Positions 33,566 to 42,595 of a stretch of 64,000 nt of DNA are shown here, piece after piece; the stretch's first letter is position 1, and each line of letters begins with the position of its first letter. The notes below the pieces were generated by a model that worked only from the letters and a program-made list of their open reading frames with translations, ran no database searches and had not been told where the DNA came from. A program made the translations under genes and the position numbers. The stretch comes from Isoptericola peretonis (lineage in GTDB: Bacteria; Actinomycetota; Actinomycetes; Actinomycetales; Cellulomonadaceae), in assembly GCA_023241745.1 (NCBI GenBank), contig JALQCY010000001.1, forward strand, positions 644,054 through 708,053, given 5' to 3'.

Positions 33566-34314
33566 TCATGCAGGCGTTCTGGTCCGAGATCCTCGGGACC
33601 GCGACGCTGATCCTGCTGGGCGCCGGCGTCGTCGCCAACGTGGTGCTCCCGAGAACCAAGGGCTTCGACGGCGGCTGGCTGCTCATCAACTTCGGATGGG
33701 GTCTCGCGGTGTTCGCGGGCGTGTTCACCGCGTACAAGTCGGGTGCCCACCTCAACCCTGCGGTGACGATCGGCCTGTACTCGGCACAGGCTCCGTTCGC
33801 CACGCTCACCGGGCCGGAGGGTCGCGTGACCGCGACGATCGAGCCGACCGTGAGCAACATGTTCATCTACTTCGCCGCCGAGATGATCGGCGCGATCATC
33901 GGCGCAGTGCTCGCGTACCTCGCCTACAAGAAGCACTTCGACCAGGAGGCCCCCGCGGCCACCAAGCTGGCGGTGTTCTCGACCGGGCCGGAGCTGCGCT
34001 CCTACGGCTGGAACTTCATCACCGAGGTTCTCGCGACCTTCGTCCTGGTGTTCTTCGTCGTCGTCTCGGGCAAGTCCCCCTCCGGGCTCGGGCCGCTCGC
34101 GGTCGCCCTGATCGTGGTCGGCATCGGCGCCTCCCTCGGTGGACCGACGGGGTACGCCATCAACCCGGCACGTGACCTCGGCCCCCGCATCGCGCACGCC
34201 TTCCTGCCGATCAGGGGCAAGGGCTCCAGCGACTGGAGCTACGCCTGGGTCCCCGTCGCAGGCCCCCTCGTGGGCGGCGTGCTCGCCGGACTCCTGGGTT
34301 CCGTCTACTCCTGA
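33553..34314 (+). CDS. glpF: Glycerol facilitator GlpF (MIP family aquaporin)
   Basis: A 253-residue MIP channel for glycerol uptake. The two NPA half-helices are HLNPAVTIG (N68) and YAINPARDLGPR (N204), with six hydrophobic segments. The Asp after the second NPA (NPARD) marks the glycerol-conducting subgroup. The gene lies between glpD and glpK, as in the classical glycerol operon. The ATG has only a weak GAGA-type site, which makes the upstream leader frame notable. Confidence 0.93.
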   Translation: MDSLIMQAFWSEILGTATLILLGAGVVANVVLPRTKGFDGGWLLINFGWGLAVFAGVFTAYKSGAHLNPAVTIGLYSAQAPFATLTGPEGRVTATIEPTVSNMFIYFAAEMIGAIIGAVLAYLAYKKHFDQEAPAATKLAVFSTGPELRSYGWNFITEVLATFVLVFFVVVSGKSPSGLGPLAVALIVVGIGASLGGPTGYAINPARDLGPRIAHAFLPIRGKGSSDWSYAWVPVAGPLVGGVLAGLLGSVYS

Positions 34315-34322
34315 TCCACCCC

Positions 34323-34350
34323 GCCGGCCGGGCCGCACGGCCCGGCCGGC
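34323..34350. terminator. Perfect GC-rich hairpin between glpF and glpK
   Basis: GCCGGCCGGGCCG and CGGCCCGGCCGGC pair as perfect 13-bp arms around CA (34336-34337). It is 9 bases after the glpF stop and 38 bases before glpK. It may attenuate or stabilise the operon mRNA. Confidence 0.7.
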
Positions 34351-34388
34351 ACCCCGCACCACCCACACCGACGTGAAGGGCAACCCCC

Positions 34389-35903
<1,515 letters not shown>

Positions 35904-35920
35904 TCCTTCCGCTCGCCGTC

Positions 35921-36023
35921 GCTGAGGGGACGGCATCGCTTCGCCCGGACGCGTTCACGGGCGCCAGGGCGCCCTCCACGTCGGGAGGGACACGTCCGGG
36001 CGAAGCGATGCCGTCCCCTCAGC
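35921..36023. repeat. 103-bp inverted repeat with perfect 31-bp arms (hairpin element 3)
   Basis: Arms at 35921-35951 and 35993-36023 are perfect complements, beginning GCTGAGGGGACGGCATCG. The 41-base loop has its own small hairpin (GGGCGC/GCGCCC). It lies 18 bases past the glpK stop between convergent genes. It shares GGGACGG with elements at 5315 and 11582 but lacks the GAGATAGAGAAG unit. Confidence 0.88.
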
Positions 36024-36092
36024 TCTGCAGTCGTCCTCTGTGCGTGGTGGGTGCTGGTGGTCGTGGTGTGATCCGTCCGTGCCGGCCGGGCG

Positions 36093-36946
36093 TCAGGGGC
36101 TGACGACGAGGACCGAGGCGGCGAGCGCCAGGGCGAGGCCGACGGCCTGGGAGCGGGCGATCCGTTCGCGCAGGATCGTGAGACCGACCAGGACCGGGAC
36201 CACGGGGTACAGGGCGGACAGCGTGACGGCCACCGCCACCAGCTCCGTGCGGGCGGCGAGCAGGTAGCAGACGAGCGCGGCGGCGGCCAGGACGCCGCTG
36301 GACGCCGCCGCGAGGCGCAGGGCCGGCGTCGGCCCGGGTCGTGGCTCGCCGACGCCCGCCGCAACGCCAGGAGCGCGAGCACCGCGACGCACGCGACCGC
36401 CGTCACCCGCCCCGCGGCCACCGGCCAGACGCCCGAGCCGGCCCCGGCCCGGGCGAGCGCGAGGTACTGCACGCCGATGCCGAGGCTCGCCACCAGGCCG
36501 TCACGCACCGCGCTCGCGTCCCCCGACCGCGTCCCCGGCCCGCCCCGGCCGACCAGCCAGAGCGCGGGCAGGGCGAGCAGCACCCCCGCCCACGTCGACC
36601 CGCCAGGCCGCTCCCCGAAGAACAGTGCGGCCGCGACGACCGGCAGGGCGAGCCCGCCGACCGCGCTCACCGGCACCACCAGGGACATCGCCCCTCGGCT
36701 CATCCCCCGGAACAGCGCGACCATCGCGACGCCCGTGCCGACCCCGGAGAGGCCGCCCCACAGCAGGTCGGCCGACGTCGGCCCCGCCCCGCCCGCGAAC
36801 GGCGCCACGGCGACCGTGACGACGAGGCCCCCGACCTGACCCCAGAGCGCGACCCGCACGAACGGCATCCGCCGTGAGACGACACCGCCCACGACGTCCG
36901 ACACCCCGTACAGGAGCGCCGACGAGAGCGCGAGCAGGGCACCCAC
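36093..36946 (-). pseudogene. EamA/DMT-family transporter gene, frameshifted
   Basis: An EamA-type 10-segment permease reads in one frame from about 36946 (VGALLALSSALLYGVSDVVGG) to about 36345. It continues in another frame to the stop at 36093 (RLAAASSGVLAAAALVCYLLA, LSALYPVVPVLVGLTILRER, LALAASVLVVSP). A one-base loss in the CCCGGG run near 36333-36338 would explain the change; restoring it gives 284 residues, normal for the family. Either the gene is broken or the sequence has a single-base error. The GTG start has no clear ribosome site. The tetR gene lies upstream. Confidence 0.8.
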
Positions 36947-37002
36947 GATCAGCGGGCCGGAGCCGGATCGGGACGGAGACGGGTGCCGGACATCCCTCCT
37001 GC

Positions 37003-37635
37003 CTACCGGCGACGCCCGGCGGTCGCACCCCCGGCGTTGCCCGGGCCGACCAGGAACGCCCGGGCCGTGGCGACCAGGAGGTCGCGCTCGCCGACGACGG
37101 TGAAGCCGGGGTCGGTCGCGACCCGCTCGAGGAAGCCGCCGGACAGCAGGACGAGCCACGACGCGATGCGCGCGGGCGGCAGGTCGGCGCGGACGTCGCC
37201 GTCGGCCTGGCCGCGCTCGATCCACGGAAGCAGGAGGTCGCGCTGGGCGCGGTCGTCCGCCGCCAGCGCGTCGGCCACGGCGGGCAGGTGCATGACGCCG
37301 GCGACGGCACGCACGAACCCCGGGATGCGTGGGTCGGCGGCGTCGTCGGCCCAGGAACCCACGAGGTCGAGCAGGACGCCCAGCGGGTCGGTGCGGCCCT
37401 CCAGCGCCGCCGCCTTCTCGACCGTCTCGGCAGTGCCCAGCTCGAGGATCGCCAGCACCAGCTCCGTCTTGGTGGCGAAGTAGTGGAAGAACGTGCCGGA
37501 GCCGATGCCCGCCTCGCGGCAGATCGCCGCCGTCGTCGCCCCCTCGTACCCGCGCGCGGCCAGCACCGTCAGGCCGGCGCCGATGATCTGCAGGCGGCGC
37601 GCCTCGTGGCGCGCGGGATCAACCCTGCGCGCCAC
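37003..37635 (-). CDS. TetR family transcriptional regulator
   Basis: A 210-residue TetR-type repressor with the HTH at about residues 18-60 (GLTVLAARGYEGATTAAICREAGIGSGTFFHYFATKTELVLAIL). It overlaps the end of the yqeB-like gene by 17 bases (start GTG 37635) and lies upstream of the frameshifted transporter gene. The palindrome TTGGAG-N6-CTCCAA at 38353-38370 is the best candidate operator for it. The ligand is unknown. Confidence 0.9.
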   Translation of the reverse strand: MARRVDPARHEARRLQIIGAGLTVLAARGYEGATTAAICREAGIGSGTFFHYFATKTELVLAILELGTAETVEKAAALEGRTDPLGVLLDLVGSWADDAADPRIPGFVRAVAGVMHLPAVADALAADDRAQRDLLLPWIERGQADGDVRADLPPARIASWLVLLSGGFLERVATDPGFTVVGERDLLVATARAFLVGPGNAGGATAGRRR

Positions 37636-38341
37636 GGTCGTCGCCCGACGCGACCGTGCGGAACCTCCGCACCTGGAGCCGGTCGTCGCGCACCCGCGCG
37701 GCCAGGCCGCACGCCGCGAGCTCCGCGTCGGCCTCCGCGGCCTTGCGGGTGTCCTTGCGGTCGTCGAGACGACGCCGCAGCAGGGCGTGCTCGGCCGCGG
37801 TGAACCCGGGCCTCCCGTCCAGCCACCGCTCGTACTCGTTCTCGTGCGGGTCGCCGTCGCGCCACGGCCACCGGTGCGTCTCGAAGGCGGCCCGTACGTC
37901 GGCCTTGCGCAGGGTGTCCGCGTCGAGGCGGGCCCGCGGGGCCCCGGACGGCCCCAGGAGGACCAGGTACCGGCCGTCGCGGAAGACGTCGGCCACGTCG
38001 GAGCGCTCGACCCACCCCTCGCGCTCGTCGGTGCGGTGCTCCAGGTGGTCGTCGGCGACCGTCAGGCGCAGCGCCTCCCCGATCGTGGTCAGGGCCAGCA
38101 GGACACCGCCCACGACGCCGAGCCCGCCGAGGATCGGCGCCGACCAGACGAGCGGCAGGCCGGCGAGCAGCTCGACCGGGCCGAGGCCCGGCAAGGGGGT
38201 GCCCTCGAGGAGCGCCTGCCACCAGCGCGCGAGCGGAGGCAGCGCGAAGCCCAGCCCGACGCCGAGGGCGACGGTCGCGAGCAGCACGAGCAGCGGGACC
38301 CGGCGCGGCTGGCGCACCTCGGAGACGGCGGTCGTCGACAC
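37619..38341 (-). CDS. YqeB-like membrane protein
   Basis: A 240-residue protein with two N-terminal hydrophobic segments (VPLLVLLATVALGVGLGF and APILGGLGVVGGVLLALTT). A cytoplasmic region follows with the patterns DVADVFRDGRYLVLLGPSGAPRARLDAD and HRWPWRDGDPHENEYERWLDG, as in YqeB-family proteins. Function is not known. GTG 38341 was chosen because AACAAT lies 7 nt before it and TTGCAT further upstream gives a promoter spanning the palindrome; GTG 38365 is an in-frame alternative. It starts an operon with tetR. Confidence 0.8.
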   Translation of the reverse strand: MSTTAVSEVRQPRRVPLLVLLATVALGVGLGFALPPLARWWQALLEGTPLPGLGPVELLAGLPLVWSAPILGGLGVVGGVLLALTTIGEALRLTVADDHLEHRTDEREGWVERSDVADVFRDGRYLVLLGPSGAPRARLDADTLRKADVRAAFETHRWPWRDGDPHENEYERWLDGRPGFTAAEHALLRRRLDDRKDTRKAAEADAELAACGLAARVRDDRLQVRRFRTVASGDDRGAQG

Positions 38342-38352
38342 GACGACAATTG

Positions 38353-38370
38353 TTGGAGCATGCACTCCAA
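38353..38370. promoter_or_regulatory. TetR-type operator between yqeB-like gene and S33 peptidase
   Basis: TTGGAGCATGCACTCCAA has 6-bp arms TTGGAG/CTCCAA. It lies between divergent promoters: TACCCT (38386-38391) serves the peptidase and AACAAT serves the yqeB-like gene. A bound protein would block both. The downstream TetR gene is the likely binder. Confidence 0.7.
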
Positions 38371-38398
38371 GAATGCAACCCGGCCTACCCTTGCTCAC

Positions 38399-39736
38399 GT
38401 GAGCATCACCGGCACCGCCACCCCCTCGGTCATCGCAGGGCGCGAGTACACGATCCCCGGCGTCCACGTCACCGACCGCACCCTCACGGTGCCGCTGGAC
38501 TGGAACCGTCCCGACGACGGCCGCACGATCTCGCTGTTCGTGCGCGAGCTCGTGGACCCGACGCGACGCGCCGACGACCTGCCGCTGCTCGTCTTCCTCC
38601 AGGGCGGCCCGGGCGGCAAGGGTCCGCGCCCCACCGGCCCCGACGGTTGGGCGGGCGAGGCGCTGAAGCGGTTCCGGGTGGTGCTGCTGGACCAGCGCGG
38701 CACCGGTCGCTCGTCGGCCGTCCGCGCGGGCGCCCTCACCGCGCTCGGGTCCACCGACGCCCAGGCGGACCACCTGTCCCACTTCCGTGCCGACTCGATC
38801 GTCGCCGACGCCGAGCACGTGCGAAAGACCGTGTACGGGGGACGGCGCTGGTCGACCCTCGGCCAGTCGTACGGCGGGTTCCTCACGCTCACCTACCTGT
38901 CACGCGCGCCCGAGGGCGTGGCCGCGTCGTACGTCACCGGCGGGCTGGCCGGCCTGACCGCGAGCGCCGAGGACGTCTACCGGCGCACGCAGCCGCGCGT
39001 CGTCGCCAAGAACGCGCTGTACCGCGAGCGGTACCCCGACGACGTCGAGCGGGTGGCGCGCATCGCCGACCGGCTCGCGGCGGGCGACGTCCGCCTGCCG
39101 GGTGGGGACGTCCTCGGCGTCGAGCGGTTCCAGACGCTCGGGATGGCCTTCGGCATGGCCCCCGGCTTCGAGCGCGTGCACTGGATCGTGGACGAGGCGT
39201 TCGACGACGACGCACCGGACGAGCTGACCGACACCTTCCTCGCCGAGGTCGAGGCGGCCACCGGCTTTGCCACCAACCCGATGTACGCGGTCCTGCACGA
39301 GTCCATCTACGCGCAGTCCGGCACGGGCGCGACGGCGTGGGCGGCGCAGCGGGTGCGCGACGACGACCCGTCGTTCGCGGCGTCCGCCCGCCCGCTGCTC
39401 TTCACCGGCGAGATGATCTACCCCTGGATGTTCGAGCAGGTCACCGCCCTGCGGTCCTTCCGGCCCGCCGCCGAGGCGCTCGCCGCCCGCGCCGACTGGG
39501 ACGACCTGTACGACCTCGACGTGCTCGCCGCGAACGAGGTGCCGCTGGAGGCAGCGGTCTACCACGACGACATGTTCGTGGACGCCGGGCTGTCGCTCGA
39601 GACCGCCTCGCACGTGGGCAACGCCCGCGCCTGGGTGACCAACGAGTTCGAGCACGACGGCCTGCGCCTGGGCGACGTCTTCCCCAAGCTCCTCGCCCGC
39701 CTGGACGCCCGCGGCGGCGCCCGCCCCACGAGGTAG
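38399..39736 (+). CDS. S33 family alpha/beta hydrolase (proline iminopeptidase-like)
   Basis: A 445-residue alpha/beta hydrolase of peptidase family S33, which removes N-terminal proline or di/tripeptide residues. The oxyanion motif is FLQGGPGGKGPRP, the nucleophile Ser is in GQSYGGFLTLTYL, and the LLDQRGTGRSS block is characteristic. Late His and Asp positions are probably HVGNARAWV and its surroundings. GTG 38399 follows TACCCT by 7 nt, so the transcript is probably leaderless. A TetR-type palindrome covers its promoter. The next gene starts 5 bases after the stop. Confidence 0.87.
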   Translation: MSITGTATPSVIAGREYTIPGVHVTDRTLTVPLDWNRPDDGRTISLFVRELVDPTRRADDLPLLVFLQGGPGGKGPRPTGPDGWAGEALKRFRVVLLDQRGTGRSSAVRAGALTALGSTDAQADHLSHFRADSIVADAEHVRKTVYGGRRWSTLGQSYGGFLTLTYLSRAPEGVAASYVTGGLAGLTASAEDVYRRTQPRVVAKNALYRERYPDDVERVARIADRLAAGDVRLPGGDVLGVERFQTLGMAFGMAPGFERVHWIVDEAFDDDAPDELTDTFLAEVEAATGFATNPMYAVLHESIYAQSGTGATAWAAQRVRDDDPSFAASARPLLFTGEMIYPWMFEQVTALRSFRPAAEALAARADWDDLYDLDVLAANEVPLEAAVYHDDMFVDAGLSLETASHVGNARAWVTNEFEHDGLRLGDVFPKLLARLDARGGARPTR

Positions 39737-39741
39737 ACGCC

Positions 39742-40056
39742 GTGCCCGAGCCCAGCGACGAACGGCTCACCGTCAAGCTCATGAACGACTACGGGGCTGA
39801 CTGGCCTGTCTGGACGCTGTTCGACCCAGCGGTCGACGCCGCGGTGGAGGAGGCGGTGGACGGCGCTCTCGGCTCGCGGCTGCGCGTCTGGGCCGAGGTC
39901 TTCAACGAGCGCTACCACCACGAGCGCGGCTGGGACGACCCTCGGGTGGCCGCCGAGCACCGGGCCGAGGGCGAGGCCCTGCGGGACGCGCTGGAGGCGG
40001 TGCTCCCGGAGCCCTTGCGGGTTCGCCTCGACTACTGGGAGACCCACGGTGCCTGA
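39742..40056 (+). CDS. Hypothetical protein, 104 residues
   Basis: Soluble, acidic, no recognised domain. It contains KLMNDYGADWPVWTLFDPAVD, a Glu/Ala-rich stretch, RVWAEVFNERYHHERGWDD and an ending LRVRLDYWETHGA. The layout suggests a small helical protein. The 5-base gap after the peptidase gene suggests co-transcription with it. The start is GTG 39742; an ABC ATPase gene follows after 119 bases. Confidence 0.75.
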   Translation: MPEPSDERLTVKLMNDYGADWPVWTLFDPAVDAAVEEAVDGALGSRLRVWAEVFNERYHHERGWDDPRVAAEHRAEGEALRDALEAVLPEPLRVRLDYWETHGA

Positions 40057-40175
40057 CGCTGAGCGGAAGGATGCCACGGCGTTCCTGGGCCGAGGGAACC
40101 GCGGGGTACCGTCGTTCGTCGGACCTACCGGCCGGCCCGTCCGGGCCCGCGCCACGTGAAGCAGAAGGCGACCCC

Positions 40176-40967
40176 ATGAGCACCACCTCCCCCATCCCGA
40201 TCCTGCGCGCGGCCGACCTGGTGGTCGGCTACGGCGGCCCCGCGATCCTGGACGGCGTGGACCTCGCGCTGCTGCCGGGGGCGGAGCCGGTGGGCGTGGT
40301 GGGCGAGTCGGGTGCGGGCAAGTCGACGCTGGTGCAGGCGCTGCTGGGGCAGATCCGCATCCGCGAGGGTCACGTGACGTACGAGGGCCGCACGGTCGCG
40401 AAGCTGGGCCGCCGGGACAAAAAGAAGTTTCGCGCGGCGGTGCGGACGGTGGCCCAGAACGGGCTCGACGTCGACCTGCGCTGGACGGTCGAGCGGGCGG
40501 TCTCCGGCGCCCTGAGCGACGCGCGGAAGGCCGGCCGAGCGAGCGGGCGCACCGTGGCGGACCTGCTGGACGACGTCGCGCTCGAGCCGCACTTCGCGAA
40601 GCGCACCGTGTACTCGCTCTCCGGCGGGGAGAAGCAGCGCCTCGCCCTGGCGCTCGCCCTCGCGACCCGCCCCGGCGCCCTGCTGCTCGACGAGCCGCTC
40701 ACCGCCGTCGACCCGGCCATGCGCGGCGAGATCGTGCGCCGTCTCACCGACGCCACCCGCGCCGAGGGGACGGCCGTGCTGCTGGTGTCGCACGACGTCG
40801 AGCTGGTCGGCCGCCTGTGCCCCACCGTGCACGTGCTGGCCGACGGCCGGTTCGTCGCGTCCGGGCCGCTGGGCGACGTGCTGGCGGCCGGCACCGAGGA
40901 CGACGCGCACCCCGCCGTCCGAGGGCTGGCCGAGGCCGCTCCCCTCGCGGCCCAGCGCTTCCGCTGA
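40176..40967 (+). CDS. Stand-alone ABC transporter ATP-binding protein
   Basis: A 263-residue ABC ATPase of the peptide/nickel (DppD/OppD-like) kind. Walker A is GESGAGKSTLVQ, the signature YSLSGGEKQRLALAL, Walker B GALLLDEPLTAVDP and the switch VLLVSHDVELVG. No permease or binding protein is adjacent, so its partner is elsewhere or it acts alone. GVVGESGAGKS and the Arg-rich linker are typical of the family. The ATG at 40176 follows a weak GCAGAAGG site. It converges on the RamB-like gene with a 13-base gap. Confidence 0.88.
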   Translation: MSTTSPIPILRAADLVVGYGGPAILDGVDLALLPGAEPVGVVGESGAGKSTLVQALLGQIRIREGHVTYEGRTVAKLGRRDKKKFRAAVRTVAQNGLDVDLRWTVERAVSGALSDARKAGRASGRTVADLLDDVALEPHFAKRTVYSLSGGEKQRLALALALATRPGALLLDEPLTAVDPAMRGEIVRRLTDATRAEGTAVLLVSHDVELVGRLCPTVHVLADGRFVASGPLGDVLAAGTEDDAHPAVRGLAEAAPLAAQRFR

Positions 40968-40980
40968 CCCGGTCGCCCGC

Positions 40981-42465
40981 TCACAACGCTTCGGTCGGGG
41001 CGTGGCGCTGCAGGAAGGCGAAGACGTCGGTGTCGTCGACGCCGGGGAACGCGCCGCGGGGCAGGGCGGCGAGCACCTGTTGGTGCATGCGGGCGCTGGG
41101 CCACGCCACCCCGTTCCACCGCTCGGCCAGGTCGGCGGGCGGCCGCTGGCAGCAGGCCGGGTCCGGGCAGGTGGAGGCGTGCCGCACGTGCGTGTCGCGA
41201 CCGCGGAACCACTTCGCGTGCGCGTACGGGACGCCCACGGTGATCGAGAACTGCCGACCGTCGGCGCCGGTGCCGGTCTGCACGGAGTCCCAGAAGGTGC
41301 CCGCCGGGGTGTCGGTGTACTGGTAGGACTCGGTGGCCCGGTCGCGACGCGTGAAGGCCTCGCGGCCCGCCCACCACCGGCACACCAGCTGGCCCTCGAT
41401 GGCGCCGGTGACGTCCTGCGGCAGGGGCAGTCCGTCGTTGGCGTAGCCGCGGAACAGGGCGCCGTCGTCCCCCACGCGCAGGAAGTGCAGCGGGATGCCC
41501 AGGTGCACGGTGGCGAGGTTCGTCAGGCGCATGGCCGCGGCCTCGTGCGTGACGCCGAACGCGTCGCGGAGGTCCTCGACGGCGAGGTCCTTCTCCCGCT
41601 TGCGCCGCTGCAGGAACTCGACGGCCACCGACTGCGGGATGAGGCAGCTCGCCGCGAAGTACGTGATCTCCACGCGCTGGCGCAGGAACTCCGCGTAGCT
41701 GCGCGGGCGCTCGTGGCCCAGCACGCGGTGGGCGATGGCCTGCAGGGCGAGGGAGCGCAGGCCGTGCCCGCCCGGGATGGACGCCGGAGGCAGGTAGATG
41801 CGGCCGTTCTTGAGGTCGGTCACCGAGCGCGCGGACCGGGGCAGGTCGTCCACGTGCAGGATGGTCAGGCCCAGCTGCTCGGCCATGCGCGCCACCGTGC
41901 GATGGGTCAGGGCACCCGCCCCGGCGTAGCCGGCGCGCCGCGTGAGGTCCTCCCCCAGCGCCTCGATCTGCGGGAAGTAGTTGTCCCGCTCCTGGCGTTC
42001 GTGGCGCAGCTCGGTGTTCGCGCGGCGCGCCTCCTCCGGCGTCGCGATGGCCTCCTCCTCGCGCCGCGACAGCTCGGTGTGCAGGCCCACGAGCTGCTCC
42101 AGCACCGGCATCGGCAGCTTCTGGCTGGGCTTCACGGACGGCAGGCCGAGCGCCCCGAAGAGGGGACCGCGCTGGGCGCGCTCGAGGGCGATCTCCAGCT
42201 CGGCGCGGCGCGACGGCGGCTCGTCCGCGAGCAGGTCGGGCACCGCGACGCCGAGGGCGTCGGCGATCGAGCGCAGCAAGGACAGCCGCGGCTCGCGCCG
42301 GCCGTTCTCGACCAGCGAGAGCAGGCTCGGTGCCGAGCCCACGCGTTCGCCCAGCGCCTCGAGGGTGAGTCCGCTCGACGTGCGCGCGTGGCGGATGCGC
42401 CGCCCGAGGGTGATGAGGTCCGGGGACTCCCCCGCTGAGGGGGAGCCGACGTCCTTGGCTGCCAT
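40981..42465 (-). CDS. RamB-like XRE/DUF2083 transcriptional regulator
   Basis: A 494-residue regulator: an N-terminal XRE helix-turn-helix (IRHARTSSGLTLEALGERVGSAPSLLSLVENGRREP), a central IrrE/M78-like domain in which the HExxH motif is degenerate (IAHRVLGH), and a C-terminal DUF2083-type region with paired Cys (TCPDPACCQRP). RamB in Corynebacterium represses acetate and glyoxylate genes. The neighbour is pckG, so a role in gluconeogenic/acetate metabolism is plausible. A 24-bp near-perfect palindrome is 12 bp upstream of the ATG. This family senses acyl-CoA or similar metabolites in some cases. Confidence 0.9.
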   Translation of the reverse strand: MAAKDVGSPSAGESPDLITLGRRIRHARTSSGLTLEALGERVGSAPSLLSLVENGRREPRLSLLRSIADALGVAVPDLLADEPPSRRAELEIALERAQRGPLFGALGLPSVKPSQKLPMPVLEQLVGLHTELSRREEEAIATPEEARRANTELRHERQERDNYFPQIEALGEDLTRRAGYAGAGALTHRTVARMAEQLGLTILHVDDLPRSARSVTDLKNGRIYLPPASIPGGHGLRSLALQAIAHRVLGHERPRSYAEFLRQRVEITYFAASCLIPQSVAVEFLQRRKREKDLAVEDLRDAFGVTHEAAAMRLTNLATVHLGIPLHFLRVGDDGALFRGYANDGLPLPQDVTGAIEGQLVCRWWAGREAFTRRDRATESYQYTDTPAGTFWDSVQTGTGADGRQFSITVGVPYAHAKWFRGRDTHVRHASTCPDPACCQRPPADLAERWNGVAWPSARMHQQVLAALPRGAFPGVDDTDVFAFLQRHAPTEAL

Positions 42466-42477
42466 GGTTTGACGTTA

Positions 42478-42501
42478 CGTGAAGATCCGCGAATCTTCAC
42501 G
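42478..42501. promoter_or_regulatory. 24-bp palindrome upstream of RamB-like gene and pckG
   Basis: CGTGAAGAT and ATCTTCACG form perfect 9-bp arms around CCGCGA; only one base pair in the whole 24-bp palindrome is mismatched. It is 12 bp from the regulator start and 94 bp from pckG. A second, 6-bp-armed repeat GTCCAC-N6-GTGGAC is at 42521-42538. Confidence 0.75.
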
Positions 42502-42595
42502 CGCACATGACTGGAAAGTCGTCCACGGCGCGGTGGACGCTGGAGGCAGCCCTCCCGACAGGACCTGCCGGGCACGCCGACGGACGGAGCACCCG

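Noticed and set aside
36949-36993. ATG 36993 with a GGAGGG site as start of the EamA gene
   Set aside because: The frame stops after 14 codons (MSGTRLRPDPAPAR), and the GGAGGG touches the ATG directly. The transporter frame is different.
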